In this document: piece after piece, positions 23,166 to 30,081 of the stretch
Numbering within the stretch: position 1 is the first letter of the stretch
Layout of the letters: each line of letters begins with the position of its first letter
Assembly (NCBI GenBank): GCA_022801925.1
Contig: JAAWTG010000030.1
Span: forward strand, 1 to 34,854
Direction of reading: 5' to 3'
Source: Clostridia bacterium
Lineage (GTDB): Bacteria > Bacillota > Clostridia > RUG12999
DNA: 34,854 nt
Made by a program: the position numbers and the translations under genes
The notes under the pieces: generated by a model
Database searches by the model: none
What the model was told of the DNA's origin: nothing
The model's input: the letters and a program-made list of their open reading frames with translations, nothing else

Positions 23166-23963
23166 ATGCAGGAAATCAATCCGGTGTTTGCCGCATTCAT
23201 CGGCACTGGTTTCACATTTTTACTCACATCGCTCGGTGCAGCAATGGTATTTTTCTTTCGCGGCGAAATCAGCAAATCTATGCAGCGCATCTTTTTAGGA
23301 TTTGCAGCGGGCGTCATGATTGCAGCTTCGGTGTGGTCACTGATTATTCCGGCAATTGACATGGCGGTGGAACAGGGAAAACGAGGCTGGCCGCAGGCAG
23401 CGGGCGGATTTTTGCTCGGCGCAATTTTTTTGCTGCTCGTAGACCGTCTACTGCCGCATTTACATCCGGGCGCAAAAGAACCAGAAGGTATGCATAGTCA
23501 TTTGAAACGAACGACAATGCTGGTGTTTGCCGTCACGCTGCACAACATTCCGGAAGGGTTAGCCGTTGGACTGGCATTCGGACTGGCGGCAAATGGCGGC
23601 GCGTCAGGTACCATGACCGCAGCAATCGCACTTGCGCTGGGCATTGGATTGCAGAATTTTCCCGAAGGGGCGGCAATTTCACTCCCATTGCGTCAAGAGG
23701 GGCTGTCACGTTCAAAATCCTTTGTCTATGGCGCGCTTTCGGGCGTTGTAGAACCACTCGCAGGACTGATCGGCGTATTGCTGGCAGGGTCTATCGGTTC
23801 GCTTATGCCGTGGATGCTGGCATTTGCCGCCGGTGCAATGATTTACGTTGTGGTGGAAGAACTGATTCCGGAAGCAAATTTGGGAGAACATTCCCATTCC
23901 GGTACAGCGGGAGTCATCATTGGATTCGTCCTGATGATGATTTTGGACGTTGCCTTGGGATAA
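23166..23963 (+). CDS. ZIP-family divalent metal transporter
   Basis: 265 residues; GAGGTG precedes ATG 23166. ZIP proteins import zinc, iron or manganese. About eight membrane segments are visible. VTLHNIPEGLAVGLAFG and GIGLQNFPEGAAISLPL are the HNxPEG and QNxPEG metal-site motifs of transmembrane helices 4 and 5 in the ZupT/GufA subfamily. A short loop, LPHLHPGAKEPEGMHSHL, supplies the usual His-rich variable region. EHSHSG precedes the last helix. It lies 41 bp after the BNR_4-type gene on the same strand and may be co-transcribed; the functional link is unclear. A strong terminator follows. Confidence 0.9.
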   Translation: MQEINPVFAAFIGTGFTFLLTSLGAAMVFFFRGEISKSMQRIFLGFAAGVMIAASVWSLIIPAIDMAVEQGKRGWPQAAGGFLLGAIFLLLVDRLLPHLHPGAKEPEGMHSHLKRTTMLVFAVTLHNIPEGLAVGLAFGLAANGGASGTMTAAIALALGIGLQNFPEGAAISLPLRQEGLSRSKSFVYGALSGVVEPLAGLIGVLLAGSIGSLMPWMLAFAAGAMIYVVVEELIPEANLGEHSHSGTAGVIIGFVLMMILDVALG

Positions 23964-23980
23964 AAATCAGTCATTTCATA

Positions 23981-24021
23981 AAAGATAAGACCACCGGTAC
24001 TGACGGTGGTCTTATCTTTTT
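23981..24021. terminator. Bidirectional terminator
   Basis: AAAGATAAGACCACC and GGTGGTCTTATCTTTTT, 15 pairs, loop 9 nt, between the convergent ZIP and uracil permease genes. Confidence 0.93.
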
Positions 24022-24029
24022 CTATTTTA

Positions 24030-25304
24030 TCATACCTCTTGGGGTAATATTTGATTCATTATCACGCCGACCACTGTTGCTACAAACAGTCCCGACAGTT
24101 TCAAATTCTGTGCGATTGCGAGGTTTCCCGCACCAAACAGGTCAAAAATCCATTTTACCGATGCATCTCCCAATCCCAGTCCAATTACCAGCACCAGCGC
24201 TACTATCAACAGATTTCGGCTATGGGAGAAGTCTAATTTTGCATCGCACAAACTGCGCAATCCCACACTGGCAATCATACCAAACAATACCATGCTCACG
24301 CCACCCATAACAGCTACCGGAATCGTTTGCAATATTGCGCCAAATTTCGCAAAAATGCCCAACAAAATGGCATAACATGCTGTGATACGCAGCAGACGCG
24401 GGTCATACATTTTCGTGACTGCCAGCACACCGGTGTTTTCTCCATATGTTGTGTTGGGTGGTCCACCAATCAACCCTGAAACAGCCGTTGCAATCCCGTC
24501 CCCCAACAAGGTTCTATGTAACCCCGGGTCTTTGTAGAAATCTTTTCCGACCACTGCGCCGTTGGTGGTAATGTCCCCGATATGCTCCATAAACGTTACC
24601 AGCGCAATAGGTGCAAGCATTGTAATTGCCGTCAAATCAAATTTTGGCAGTGAGAAAGATGACGGACTGATAATCCATCCCGCTTCAGAAATCGCTTTAA
24701 AATCAATAAATTTGCCGCCTTCCGCCAAATTCCAAAGCGCCGTTAGTCCTGTTATATCCAGTAGCAATGCAATCAAATATCCTGATGCTAACCCAATCAA
24801 AATGGGTACCAGCTTGAAAAAGCCTTTGCTAAAACACATCACGCAGATAATCACTACCAGCACCAATATCGCAAGCGGCCAGCAAGTGGAGGCGTTTGCA
24901 ATCGCAGACGGACTCAGGTTCAGCCCAATCACAATGATAACCGGCGCTGTTACCACAGGCGGAAACAGCTTTTTGATACGGTCTGTTCCAACGAAATAAA
25001 TAATCACGGAAAACAGTATGTAAACCAAACCTGCCGCAATTACACCACCCTGCACAATTGGAATATTCTGCACGTTGTTATCCATCAACGCCATAATGCC
25101 GCCAATAAATGCAAAACTAGACCCCAGAAAAACCGGAACTTTGCCGCCCGTAATCAAATGGAATACCAATGTTCCGAGTCCTGCTGCCAATAGTGCAATA
25201 GACGGATTCAATCCGGTCAGTGTCGGTACCAGAACTGTTGCACCAAACATTGCAAACAGATGCTGGAATCCCAGCACAAAGTGTTTTGCCGTTAAATCTT
25301 TCAT
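24030..25304 (-). CDS. uraA: Uracil permease (NCS2 family)
   Basis: 424 residues from ATG 25304 (MKDLTAKHF). It is a proton-driven uracil importer of the NCS2/UraA type, with about 14 membrane segments. HFVLGFQHLFAMFGATVLVPTLTGLNPS is the family N-terminus, FLGSSFAFIGG the first half-helix, and TFMEHIGDITTNGAVVGKDF holds the substrate Glu. GGPPNTTYGENTGVLAVTK is the NCS2 signature with the second Glu. It lies about 105 bp after the LUD gene and may be the last gene of the ylxM-trmD operon. I see no pyrimidine attenuator in the short gap. Xanthine permeases are the alternative, but the motifs fit uracil better. Confidence 0.88.
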   Translation of the reverse strand: MKDLTAKHFVLGFQHLFAMFGATVLVPTLTGLNPSIALLAAGLGTLVFHLITGGKVPVFLGSSFAFIGGIMALMDNNVQNIPIVQGGVIAAGLVYILFSVIIYFVGTDRIKKLFPPVVTAPVIIVIGLNLSPSAIANASTCWPLAILVLVVIICVMCFSKGFFKLVPILIGLASGYLIALLLDITGLTALWNLAEGGKFIDFKAISEAGWIISPSSFSLPKFDLTAITMLAPIALVTFMEHIGDITTNGAVVGKDFYKDPGLHRTLLGDGIATAVSGLIGGPPNTTYGENTGVLAVTKMYDPRLLRITACYAILLGIFAKFGAILQTIPVAVMGGVSMVLFGMIASVGLRSLCDAKLDFSHSRNLLIVALVLVIGLGLGDASVKWIFDLFGAGNLAIAQNLKLSGLFVATVVGVIMNQILPQEV

Positions 25305-25409
25305 CTTGCCCGCTCCCCTCATTTTTCTTATGTATTTACATCTGCGCTACCTACGCATCCTATTCTCAAAACCCTGCCGGTATTTGTTTCCCACAGACCA
25401 AATTCTTTT

Positions 25410-26048
25410 TTAATAGCCCACTTCGTCGCCCACCATAATCACGTTGATACGGCCTTCAAATTTAACGCCCGTCGTGACAACGCCAATGGCATTACACATC
25501 CGCGCCGGAATTTCGCAGTTGGTGCAAACGCCTGTTTCCGCGCACGGCGTTTGATGACCGACACGTTTGCAGTTCAGCGGCGCAATCTTTTTCGCCCGCG
25601 CAATCCCTTCTTCCAAATTTTCCACAATCTTGTTCGCACCCATGATAATCACGACTTTTTTCGGCCCGAAAATCATACTTGCCGCGCGGTTGCCCGTGCA
25701 GTCCAAACAAACAATTTCCCCATTTTTTGTCACCGCGTTGGCGCTGGACACAAACACATCTGCCAAAAGACCCTGCCGATAAACTTCTACGGTTGAAGGC
25801 CAATCCGGCTGTTTATACCGTTCAAAAAAGCTGTAGTTACCGTTGCGGAAGGTTTCCACCAAATCCATTTCTTCCAGCGTCACACTGCCGCCAACCGATA
25901 CGCTGCTGCCCTCCGGCACCAAATCCAGCACCATTTTGCGCGCTTCCTCCACATTATCCGCATACTGCGCGGAATAGGAGTGCGCTTTCAAAATTTCCAC
26001 CATTTCTTTTGCGGCACATTCCGCCGCCCATTTTTGCACCTTATCCAT
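25410..26048 (-). CDS. LUD-domain protein (LutC/DUF162-like)
   Basis: 212 residues from ATG 26048, with GAGGAGGT upstream; the start overlaps the trmD stop by 8 bp. The LUD fold is shared with LutB/LutC lactate-utilisation proteins, but many stand-alone members have no known function. Visible features: VPEGSSVSVGGSVTLEEM (the conserved substrate-loop type motif), DVFVSSANAVTKNGEIVCLDCTGNR, and KKVVIIMGANKIVENLEEGIARAKKIAPLNCKR. A C-terminal CAETGVCTNCEIPARMCN holds four cysteines that could bind metal or an iron-sulphur cluster. No lutA/lutB genes are nearby, so lactate use is not supported. Probable cytoplasmic, translation coupled to trmD. Confidence 0.82.
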   Translation of the reverse strand: MDKVQKWAAECAAKEMVEILKAHSYSAQYADNVEEARKMVLDLVPEGSSVSVGGSVTLEEMDLVETFRNGNYSFFERYKQPDWPSTVEVYRQGLLADVFVSSANAVTKNGEIVCLDCTGNRAASMIFGPKKVVIIMGANKIVENLEEGIARAKKIAPLNCKRVGHQTPCAETGVCTNCEIPARMCNAIGVVTTGVKFEGRINVIMVGDEVGY

Positions 26049-26796
26049 CCAAAAAACCTCCTCTATTTCTTTTTTTTCCTTTATATAAAGCAAGATATGC
26101 TTTGTCTGCTTCCTCTAAATCCGCGCGCCGGAGCATGTCTGGACGCTTTTTCCATGTACGGTAGAGCGACTGTTTCCGCTGCCATTTTTGAATGTTGGCA
26201 TGATGTCCGCTGAGCAAAATCTCCGGTACCGCCTTTCCGTGAAATTCCGGCGGTCTGGTATACTGCGGATATTCCAGCAGTCCGTTATAATGCGAATCGT
26301 TGCTGTAGGCGTCGCTGTTTGGCAAAACGCCGTCCACCATTCGCGCCACACAGTCAATCAACGCCATTGCAGGAATCTCTCCGCCCGTGAGCACATAGTC
26401 CCCAATGGACACTTCCAAATCCACCACTTCTTCGATAGCGCGTTCGTCCACGCCTTCATAGTGTCCGCACAGCAAAATCAACTGGTCATAGGTCGCGAGT
26501 TCTTTTGCAAGCTGCTGCGACAGCACTTTCCCCTGCGGCGACAGATAGACCGTCAAAGAGCGTCCCTGTTTGGGAATGCTCTCGTGGGCGCTGACAATAG
26601 GCTGCGGCGCCATCACCAGCCCCGTCCCGCCGCCATAGGCATAGTCGTCCACTTTTTTATGTTTATTCTGCGCATAGTCCCGAATATTCGTATAAGAAAA
26701 TTCTAAAATCCCTTTTTCAGCAGCGCGCCCCAGAATGCTTTCCTCCAGCGCAGCGCGCATCATGTCGGGAAACAGCGTCAACACGTCAAACCGCAT
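26041..26796 (-). CDS. trmD: tRNA (guanine37-N1)-methyltransferase
   Basis: 251 residues; GGTGG precedes ATG 26796. TrmD methylates G37 next to the anticodon to prevent frameshifting, using S-adenosylmethionine in a trefoil-knot SPOUT fold. MRFDVLTLFPDM at the start, DDYAYGGGTGLVMAP, LLCGHYEGVDERAIE and SIGDYVLTGGEIPAMALID are the knot and cofactor motifs. The C-terminal helical domain has HYNGLLEYPQYTRPPEF. Length is normal. It follows rimM by 10 bp, the standard arrangement. In most Firmicutes rplS comes next; here it is a LUD-domain gene. Confidence 0.95.
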   Translation of the reverse strand: MRFDVLTLFPDMMRAALEESILGRAAEKGILEFSYTNIRDYAQNKHKKVDDYAYGGGTGLVMAPQPIVSAHESIPKQGRSLTVYLSPQGKVLSQQLAKELATYDQLILLCGHYEGVDERAIEEVVDLEVSIGDYVLTGGEIPAMALIDCVARMVDGVLPNSDAYSNDSHYNGLLEYPQYTRPPEFHGKAVPEILLSGHHANIQKWQRKQSLYRTWKKRPDMLRRADLEEADKAYLALYKGKKRNRGGFLDG

Positions 26797-26806
26797 TTTG
26801 TACCAC

Positions 26807-27319
26807 CTATTTATCTTCCGGAACTGTCGTCATGCCGTTAATCAGCCGCACGCGCATTTCCTTTTTTTCCACATTCACATCTCTGACAAATTCCCCCACT
26901 GCCGGAATCAGCGTTTCTGCGCCGTCCTCCCGCAGCACGCGGTACACGTCCCGCGCGCCGGTGGGCCAAACTTCTTTCAGTTCTCCCACAGGTTTTCCAT
27001 CTTCGTCAAACACCGCCATACCGATTAAATCGCGGATATAATAAACGCCTTCTTCCGTCGGCGGAAACTGGTCTTCCGGCAGTGTGACAACCGCGCCAAC
27101 CATTTTTTGCGCGTCCTCCACGCATTCCACGCCGTCCAGCAACAGTCCCACACAATTTTTAATGGGAACAGCGCGTTTGATTTTGAAGGGTTTCCCTTCG
27201 CACCAAACCTGCTCCGCGCCTTCAAACACAGCCAAGTCGCTGTCCTGCGGCAACACTTTCACTTCGCCGCGCAAACCGCGTACATTTACAATTTTACCGA
27301 TAATCACCTGCTGCGCCAT
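26807..27319 (-). CDS. rimM: 16S rRNA processing protein RimM
   Basis: 170 residues; GGAGGGG precedes ATG 27319. RimM helps mature the 30S subunit head and binds S19. The N-terminal beta-barrel begins IIGKIVNVRGLRGEVKVLP, the family signature; VEDAQKMVGAVVTLPEDQFPP links to the C-terminal PRC-like barrel with YYIRDLIGMAVFDEDG, TGARDVYRV and IPAVGEFVRDVNVEKKEMRV. The gene is 10 bp before trmD. A hairpin at 27369-27395 separates it from khpA and may reduce its expression relative to rpsP. Confidence 0.94.
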   Translation of the reverse strand: MAQQVIIGKIVNVRGLRGEVKVLPQDSDLAVFEGAEQVWCEGKPFKIKRAVPIKNCVGLLLDGVECVEDAQKMVGAVVTLPEDQFPPTEEGVYYIRDLIGMAVFDEDGKPVGELKEVWPTGARDVYRVLREDGAETLIPAVGEFVRDVNVEKKEMRVRLINGMTTVPEDK

Positions 27320-27368
27320 GGAATTCCCCTCCTTTATTCCGACGTTTCGTTTTCTTCATAGAAATAAA

Positions 27369-27395
27369 GGATACTAAACGTACCGCTCAGTATCC
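27369..27395 (-). terminator. Intra-operon hairpin between khpA and rimM
   Basis: On the minus strand GGATACT (27389-27395) pairs with AGTATCC (27369-27375), followed by TTTATTTC. It is probably a partial terminator or processing site that sets expression steps. Confidence 0.55.
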
Positions 27396-27408
27396 CCTTC
27401 CCATGCAA

Positions 27409-27639
27409 TTATTGAATAATTTCCACTACTGCGCGCCGGTTTTCCTTGCTCGCCGCCGCTTTCACGACAGTCCGTATGGATTTGGCAATTCTGCCTTGTT
27501 TTCCAATGACTTTACCCATATCATCTGCATGAACGCGCAATTCTAAAATAATCGATTGTTCTCCGTCTACTTCTGATACTGACACATCCTCCGGATGGTC
27601 AACAAGGGATTTCGCAATAATCTCTAGTAATTCTTTCAT
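27409..27639 (-). CDS. khpA: KH-domain RNA-binding protein KhpA
   Basis: 76 residues; GGAGGG precedes ATG 27639. KhpA (YlqC) is a small RNA-binding protein that pairs with KhpB/Jag and affects cell elongation in Gram-positives. It is a single KH type-II domain: LRVHADDMGKVIGKQGRIAKSIRTVVKAAA, with the GxxG loop GKQG. The N-terminal LLEIIAKSLVDHPEDV is typical. It lies between rpsP and rimM, as in most Firmicutes. Identification is confident. Confidence 0.92.
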   Translation of the reverse strand: MKELLEIIAKSLVDHPEDVSVSEVDGEQSIILELRVHADDMGKVIGKQGRIAKSIRTVVKAAASKENRRAVVEIIQ

Positions 27640-27666
27640 GAATAAAGTCCCTCCAAAACACGTCGT

Positions 27667-27915
27667 TTATTTGTCTAAACAACCGCTTTTTTTCAGCAAA
27701 GCACGAACGGTATCTGTCGGCTGTGCGCCGTTGGACAACCATTTCTGCGCTTTTTCTGCGTCAATTTTAATTTCTCCGGGATCCTTCAGCGGATTGTATG
27801 TTCCGATTTCTTCAATGAAACGTCCGTCACGCGGAGATCTTGCATCAGCGACTACAACTCTGTAAAACGGCGCTTTTTTTGCACCCATTCTACGCAAACG
27901 AATTTTAACTGCCAT
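27667..27915 (-). CDS. rpsP: 30S ribosomal protein S16
   Basis: 82 residues; a perfect AAGGAGGTG precedes ATG 27915. S16 is a core protein of the 30S subunit body. [40 protein letters not shown] is invariant over the family (residues 1-40), then [34 protein letters not shown]. Length is normal. It sits 27 bp upstream of khpA and about 54 bp after ffh, the standard order. Confidence 0.97.
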   Translation of the reverse strand: MAVKIRLRRMGAKKAPFYRVVVADARSPRDGRFIEEIGTYNPLKDPGEIKIDAEKAQKWLSNGAQPTDTVRALLKKSGCLDK

Positions 27916-27969
27916 CTGTTTTCACCTCCTTCAAAGGATGATTTCGTCCCGTCAGACATCTGTCTGTTA

Positions 27970-29316
27970 TCAAAGCGGAAAGCGGAAGCCCCGTTTCCCC
28001 TTTTTCTTCATGGATTTCATCATATTTTTATTGTTCATTTGTTTGAACATTTTTTGCATCATTTGAAACTGTTTCAGCAGCGCATTGACATCCTGTACTT
28101 TCATGCCGCTGCCTTTTGCTATCCGCTGTTTGCGGCTGGCATTAATGATACCCGGATTACGCCGTTCCTGCGGCGTCATGGACAAAATAATCGCTTCAAT
28201 GCGATCCAGTTTTCTGTCGTCAATTTCCGCGCCGTCCAGCGCCTGCGCGTTCACGCCCGGCAGCATTCCCACAATTTGGGACAGCGGCCCCATTTTTTTC
28301 ATTTGATGAAGCTGTCCCAAAAACTCTTCAAACGTAAACTGGTTTTTACGCAGTTTTTCTTCCAGTTCCTTTGCCTGTTTTTCATCAAACGCATCTTGTG
28401 CTTTGTCAATCAGCGTCAACACATCGCCCATACCCAAAATCCGTGACGCCATGCGATCCGGATGAAATTCTTCCAAATCTGTCATTTTTTCGCCCATACC
28501 GGCGAATTTAATGGGTTTTCCCGTCACGGCACGAACACTCAGCGCCGCACCGCCTCGCGCGTCCCCATCCAATTTGGTGAGTACCACGCCTGTGATATCC
28601 AGCTGCTCATGAAAGCTTTCCGCCACGTTCACAGCGTCTTGTCCCGTCATGGAATCCAGCACCAGCAAAATCTCGTCCGGCTCCACCATTTCCTTTATGG
28701 AACAAAGTTCGCCCATCAACGCTTCGTCAATGTGCAACCGTCCCGCCGTATCCAAAATCACAATATCATTGCCATGGTCTTTTGCGTGTTTAACTGCTTC
28801 CTGCGCAATTTCTACCGGATTGATTTCTCCCATGGTAAAGACCGGCGTTTCCACCTGTCCGCCCACCACCTGCAACTGTTTGATTGCCGCAGGACGGTAG
28901 ATATCACATGCGACCAGCAGCGGACGTTTGCCCTTTTTCTTCAGGTTCGCCGCCAGTTTTGCGCTCGCCGTTGTTTTTCCTGCTCCCTGCAACCCCACCA
29001 TCATAATCACAGTGGGCGGTTTGGAAGCAATCTTCAATCTTTCGTGCTCGCCGCCCATCAGGGCAACCAATTCTTCGCGCACGATTTTTATAATATGCTG
29101 GGCAGGCGTGAGGCTTTCCAGCACCTCTGCACCGACTGCCCGCTCGGAAACTTTCCCGACAAACTCCTTCACCACTTTAAAATTGACGTCCGCTTCCAGC
29201 AGCGCCAAACGAACCTCCCGCATAGCCGCCTTCACGTCGGCTTCACTTACTTTACCTTTGCCGCGGAGTTTTTTAAATGTGCCTTGGAGTTTTTCCATCA
29301 GATTATCAAATGCCAT
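27970..29316 (-). CDS. ffh: Signal recognition particle protein Ffh (SRP54)
   Basis: 448 residues; GAGGT precedes ATG 29316. Ffh binds signal sequences on ribosomes with SRP RNA and delivers them to FtsY. N domain 1-90. The G domain has the P-loop GLQGAGKTTASAKLA, DTAGRLHID, TKLDGDARGGAALS and GMGEKMTDLEEFHPDRMASRILGMGD. The methionine-rich M domain (about 300-448) includes GMLPGVNA, SMTPQERRNPGIINASRKQRIAKGSG with the RNA-binding helix, and a terminal run of Met-Lys-rich residues. It lies 3 bp after ylxM. The SRP RNA gene and ftsY are not in the window. Confidence 0.97.
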   Translation of the reverse strand: MAFDNLMEKLQGTFKKLRGKGKVSEADVKAAMREVRLALLEADVNFKVVKEFVGKVSERAVGAEVLESLTPAQHIIKIVREELVALMGGEHERLKIASKPPTVIMMVGLQGAGKTTASAKLAANLKKKGKRPLLVACDIYRPAAIKQLQVVGGQVETPVFTMGEINPVEIAQEAVKHAKDHGNDIVILDTAGRLHIDEALMGELCSIKEMVEPDEILLVLDSMTGQDAVNVAESFHEQLDITGVVLTKLDGDARGGAALSVRAVTGKPIKFAGMGEKMTDLEEFHPDRMASRILGMGDVLTLIDKAQDAFDEKQAKELEEKLRKNQFTFEEFLGQLHQMKKMGPLSQIVGMLPGVNAQALDGAEIDDRKLDRIEAIILSMTPQERRNPGIINASRKQRIAKGSGMKVQDVNALLKQFQMMQKMFKQMNNKNMMKSMKKKGKRGFRFPL

Positions 29317-29319
29317 TGT

Positions 29320-29655
29320 CTATACCTCTTCCAACACGTTATCAATTCTTTCTATGATTTCCTGTTTCTCCTGCCCCTCCTGCAAACGCACAACGCTGCT
29401 GCGGAGTTCTTCCAAATCGGCTTTCACCCGCCGGAACCGGCTGCAAAGCCCCAATTTTTCTTCATATTGCAACAGCAATTTTTCACTCTTTTTTTCCGCG
29501 TCATGAACGCCTTGCCGCGTAATGCCCATTGTCTGTGCAATTTCCGCTAGTGAATAGTCCTCGTTATAATACAGTTCCATCACCTGAAACTGCTTGGGCG
29601 TCAGCAATGCGCCATAGAAATCCAACAGGACAGAAAATTCTAAATTCTTTGGCAT
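29320..29655 (-). CDS. ylxM: YlxM family SRP-associated HTH protein
   Basis: 111 residues, UPF0122. YlxM contains a sigma-70 region-4-like helix-turn-helix (LTPKQFQVMELYYNEDYSLAEIAQTMGITRQGVHDAEKKSEK) and is known to modulate SRP GTPase activity in streptococci. The C-terminal half is helical and charged. It overlaps nothing and ends 3 bp before ffh, the conserved pairing. A near-consensus promoter (29698-29726) and a perfect palindrome (29676-29696) lie just upstream. The ribosome site is weak: AGAGGA is 16 nt away and sits before an ATG-GTG-TAG mini-frame. Confidence 0.92.
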   Translation of the reverse strand: MPKNLEFSVLLDFYGALLTPKQFQVMELYYNEDYSLAEIAQTMGITRQGVHDAEKKSEKLLLQYEEKLGLCSRFRRVKADLEELRSSVVRLQEGQEKQEIIERIDNVLEEV

Positions 29656-29675
29656 TTTTTCTACACCATATCCTC

Positions 29676-29696
29676 TGTAAAGTAATCTACTTTACA
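29676..29696. promoter_or_regulatory. Perfect palindrome at the transcription start of ylxM-ffh
   Basis: TGTAAAGTA-ATC-TACTTTACA, 9-bp perfect arms. It covers about +1 of the promoter at 29698-29726, so it could be an operator or a leader hairpin. Confidence 0.65.
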
Positions 29697-29697
29697 C

Positions 29698-29726
29698 ATT
29701 ATACTGCATATTTCACCAAATGTCAA
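29698..29726 (-). promoter_or_regulatory. Sigma-A promoter of the ylxM-ffh-trmD operon
   Basis: Minus strand TTGACA (29721-29726), 17 bp, TATAAT (29698-29703): perfect consensus. Confidence 0.92.
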
Positions 29727-29773
29727 GAAAAAATTTACATGTGACCAATATTTTTTCGGCGCACGCGAAAAGA

Positions 29774-30070
29774 GGCAGTCCGTCTTCAAAACTAGTTGGT
29801 ATTCTCAAACTGGGGTTAGGAAGGGGTTCACCCCTTCCATAAAATATGCGAAAAATCAGGACATACGTCTGATTTTTCGCACCTTACGGGACGGAAAACA
29901 TACATGAAATGCGGGTTTTATGCGAACTCGCGCCCCGAACTAGGGGGGCATCGTGTGCCCGGAGGGTGCGAGGGGGACATGAGACTGCTTTGCAGACTCT
30001 GAAGTCCCCTTCGTGACCGCTTGTTGACATATGTCAATAAGCGGAAAGGCAGTCCGTTTCACGGACTGCC
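29774..30070 (+). repeat. Hairpin-rich element C, candidate structured RNA
   Basis: This gene-free stretch begins with GGCAGTCCGT (29774-29783) and ends with ACGGACTGCC (30061-30070), 10-bp perfect inverted ends. Inside lie: GGAAGGGG/CCCCTTCC 29819-29838; GCGAAAAATCAG 29848-29859 with 29869-29880; alternatives GCCCC/GGGGGC and GGGCA/TGCCC near 29933-29960; GGGGAC 29973-29978 with GTCCCC 30004-30009 enclosing GAG-A-CTGC/GCAG-A-CTC; CCGCTT-TTGACAT|ATGTCAA-AAGCGG 30017-30044. No CDS is credible. It could be a small RNA ending at the 30048 terminator, or a non-autonomous mobile repeat. Confidence 0.6.
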
Positions 30071-30081
30071 TTTTTGTTTTT
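30048..30081 (+). terminator. Plus-strand-oriented rho-independent terminator
   Basis: GGCAGTCCGT (30048-30057), ttc, ACGGACTGCC (30061-30070), then TTTTTGTTTTT. In the other direction only T3 follows, so it is polar toward the plus strand, where no CDS precedes it. It may still weakly stop the minus-strand stalk-protein gene. Confidence 0.85.

Noticed and set aside
28462-29550. Plus-strand open frame (362 codons) opposite ffh
   Set aside because: Mirror of ffh with His/Phe-rich nonsense composition and no start signals.
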